From Trebonia sp963771985 (GTDB lineage Bacteria; Actinomycetota; Actinomycetes; Streptosporangiales; Streptosporangiaceae), in NCBI GenBank assembly GCA_963771985.1, contig CAVYVO010000006.1, forward strand, positions 1-64,000: DNA of 64,000 nucleotides. The letters run 5' to 3'. The translations under genes and the position numbers were made by a program. The stretch's first letter is position 1, and each line of letters opens with the position of its first letter. The notes under the pieces are model-generated. The model ran no database searches. It worked only from the letters and a program-made list of their open reading frames with translations, and was not told the DNA's origin. Below are positions 63,678-64,000 of the stretch, piece by piece.

Positions 63678-64000
63678 ATGATGACTGTGGGGCTTGTCGG
63701 AAGCGGACGTATCGGGAGCACCGTGGCCAGACTGGCGGTCGACGCCGGGCATGACGTGGTGCTGAGCAACTCACGCGGGCCGGAGACGCTGCGGGACCTC
63801 GTCGCGGAACTAGGGCCGCGGGCCCAGGCGGCGACCTGCGCGGACGCCGCGGCGGCGGGCGACATCGTCGTGGTGTCGACGCCGGTGAAGGCCTACTCGA
63901 AGCTGTCGGGCGCGCCGGTAACCGGGAAGGCCGTGCTGGACACCGGCAACTACTACCCGGCGCGCGACGGGCAGATCCCGGAGCTGGAGGCTGGGACGCT
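63678..64000 (+). CDS. NADPH:F420 reductase-like protein (partial, runs off the window)
   Basis: From ATG 63678 the frame is open to the window end (107 codons). MMTVGLVGSGRIGSTVARLAVDAGHDVVLSNSRGPETL is a Rossmann motif (GxGxxG) typical of NADP oxidoreductases of the F420-dependent (Fno-like) type; AAAAGDIVVVSTPVKAY and VLDTGNYYPARDG agree. F420-linked enzymes are common in actinomycetes. A GTG at 63672 is an alternative start. The 3' end is outside the window. Confidence 0.85.
   Translation, partial: MMTVGLVGSGRIGSTVARLAVDAGHDVVLSNSRGPETLRDLVAELGPRAQAATCADAAAAGDIVVVSTPVKAYSKLSGAPVTGKAVLDTGNYYPARDGQIPELEAGT

Noticed and set aside
63407..63865. Open frames on both strands before the F420-type gene
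   Set aside because: They start within the hairpin element and cross into the NADPH:F420 reductase-like gene in other frames; no independent support.

Overview
The window is high-GC DNA from an actinomycete. The supporting signs are GC-rich third codon positions, many GTG and TTG starts, two XRE/DUF397 pairs, a DUF222-HNH endonuclease, an F420-reductase-like gene and many single-component TetR, PadR, GntR, WYL and LuxR regulators. The HNH protein and the betaine/sarcosine-type genes look most like Streptosporangiales or Trebonia-like soil lineages; that placement is inference. I saw no rRNA, tRNA or CRISPR array.

Layout. 1-4742: an IS1634-family element, remains of an ISKra4-type element and a frameshifted DUF222-HNH gene. 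4755-13712: housekeeping and stress genes (pgm, a flavin/PNPOx-like protein, an AhpD-like protein, a GT87 membrane mannosyltransferase-like protein, a LuxR two-component pair with a frameshifted kinase). 13765-15704: PadR regulator plus MFS exporter. 16298-19906: a Rieske oxygenase, an acyl-CoA dehydrogenase and a DAO-type FAD oxidase. 19954-29856: an insertion-sequence hot spot with IS701, IS4-like, IS630 and IS1182 elements; two divergent alpha/beta-hydrolase genes have each been broken by an IS. 30048-33657: small stress, acetyltransferase and regulator genes. 33654-37288: truncated ABC ATPase and histidine kinase genes meeting at a junction, then an intact DrrAB-type drug exporter and an MFS relic. 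38070-40523: an SDR and a phytoene-desaturase-like FAD enzyme. 40518-41921: a membrane-anchored P-loop protein I cannot place. 41982-47698: a ProA-like dehydrogenase, a GntR/FCD regulator and a 5-oxoprolinase/hydantoinase. 49066-51917: two copies of a DUF397/XRE pair. 52316-53106: remains of an actinomycete conjugative element. 53198-57304: a methyltransferase and a large LuxR ATPase regulator. 57291-63027: ADP-forming acyl-CoA ligase, phytoene-desaturase-like enzyme, TetR regulator and PotA-type ABC ATPase. 63678-end: start of an NADPH:F420-reductase-like gene.

How parts connect. A 20-bp operator-like palindrome with an ACTGAA-TG-TTCAGT core lies in front of the Rieske gene, between the acyl-CoA dehydrogenase and FAD oxidase genes, and between the phytoene-desaturase-like and TetR genes about 43 kb away. 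I infer one TetR regulon for oxidation of a methylated amine or related compound. The PadR/MFS and GntR/oxoprolinase operons each carry their own palindromes.

Two families of dispersed intergenic palindromes occur. One is an 18-bp perfect palindrome (GTCGATTGCGCAATCGAC), sometimes as a spaced pair. The other is a 71-77-bp imperfect hairpin, one copy of which is split by the IS1182 element. Several genes (DUF222-HNH, histidine kinase, oxoprolinase, acyl-CoA ligase, IS4 transposase) carry single-base frameshifts, so some apparent pseudogenes may be sequencing errors.
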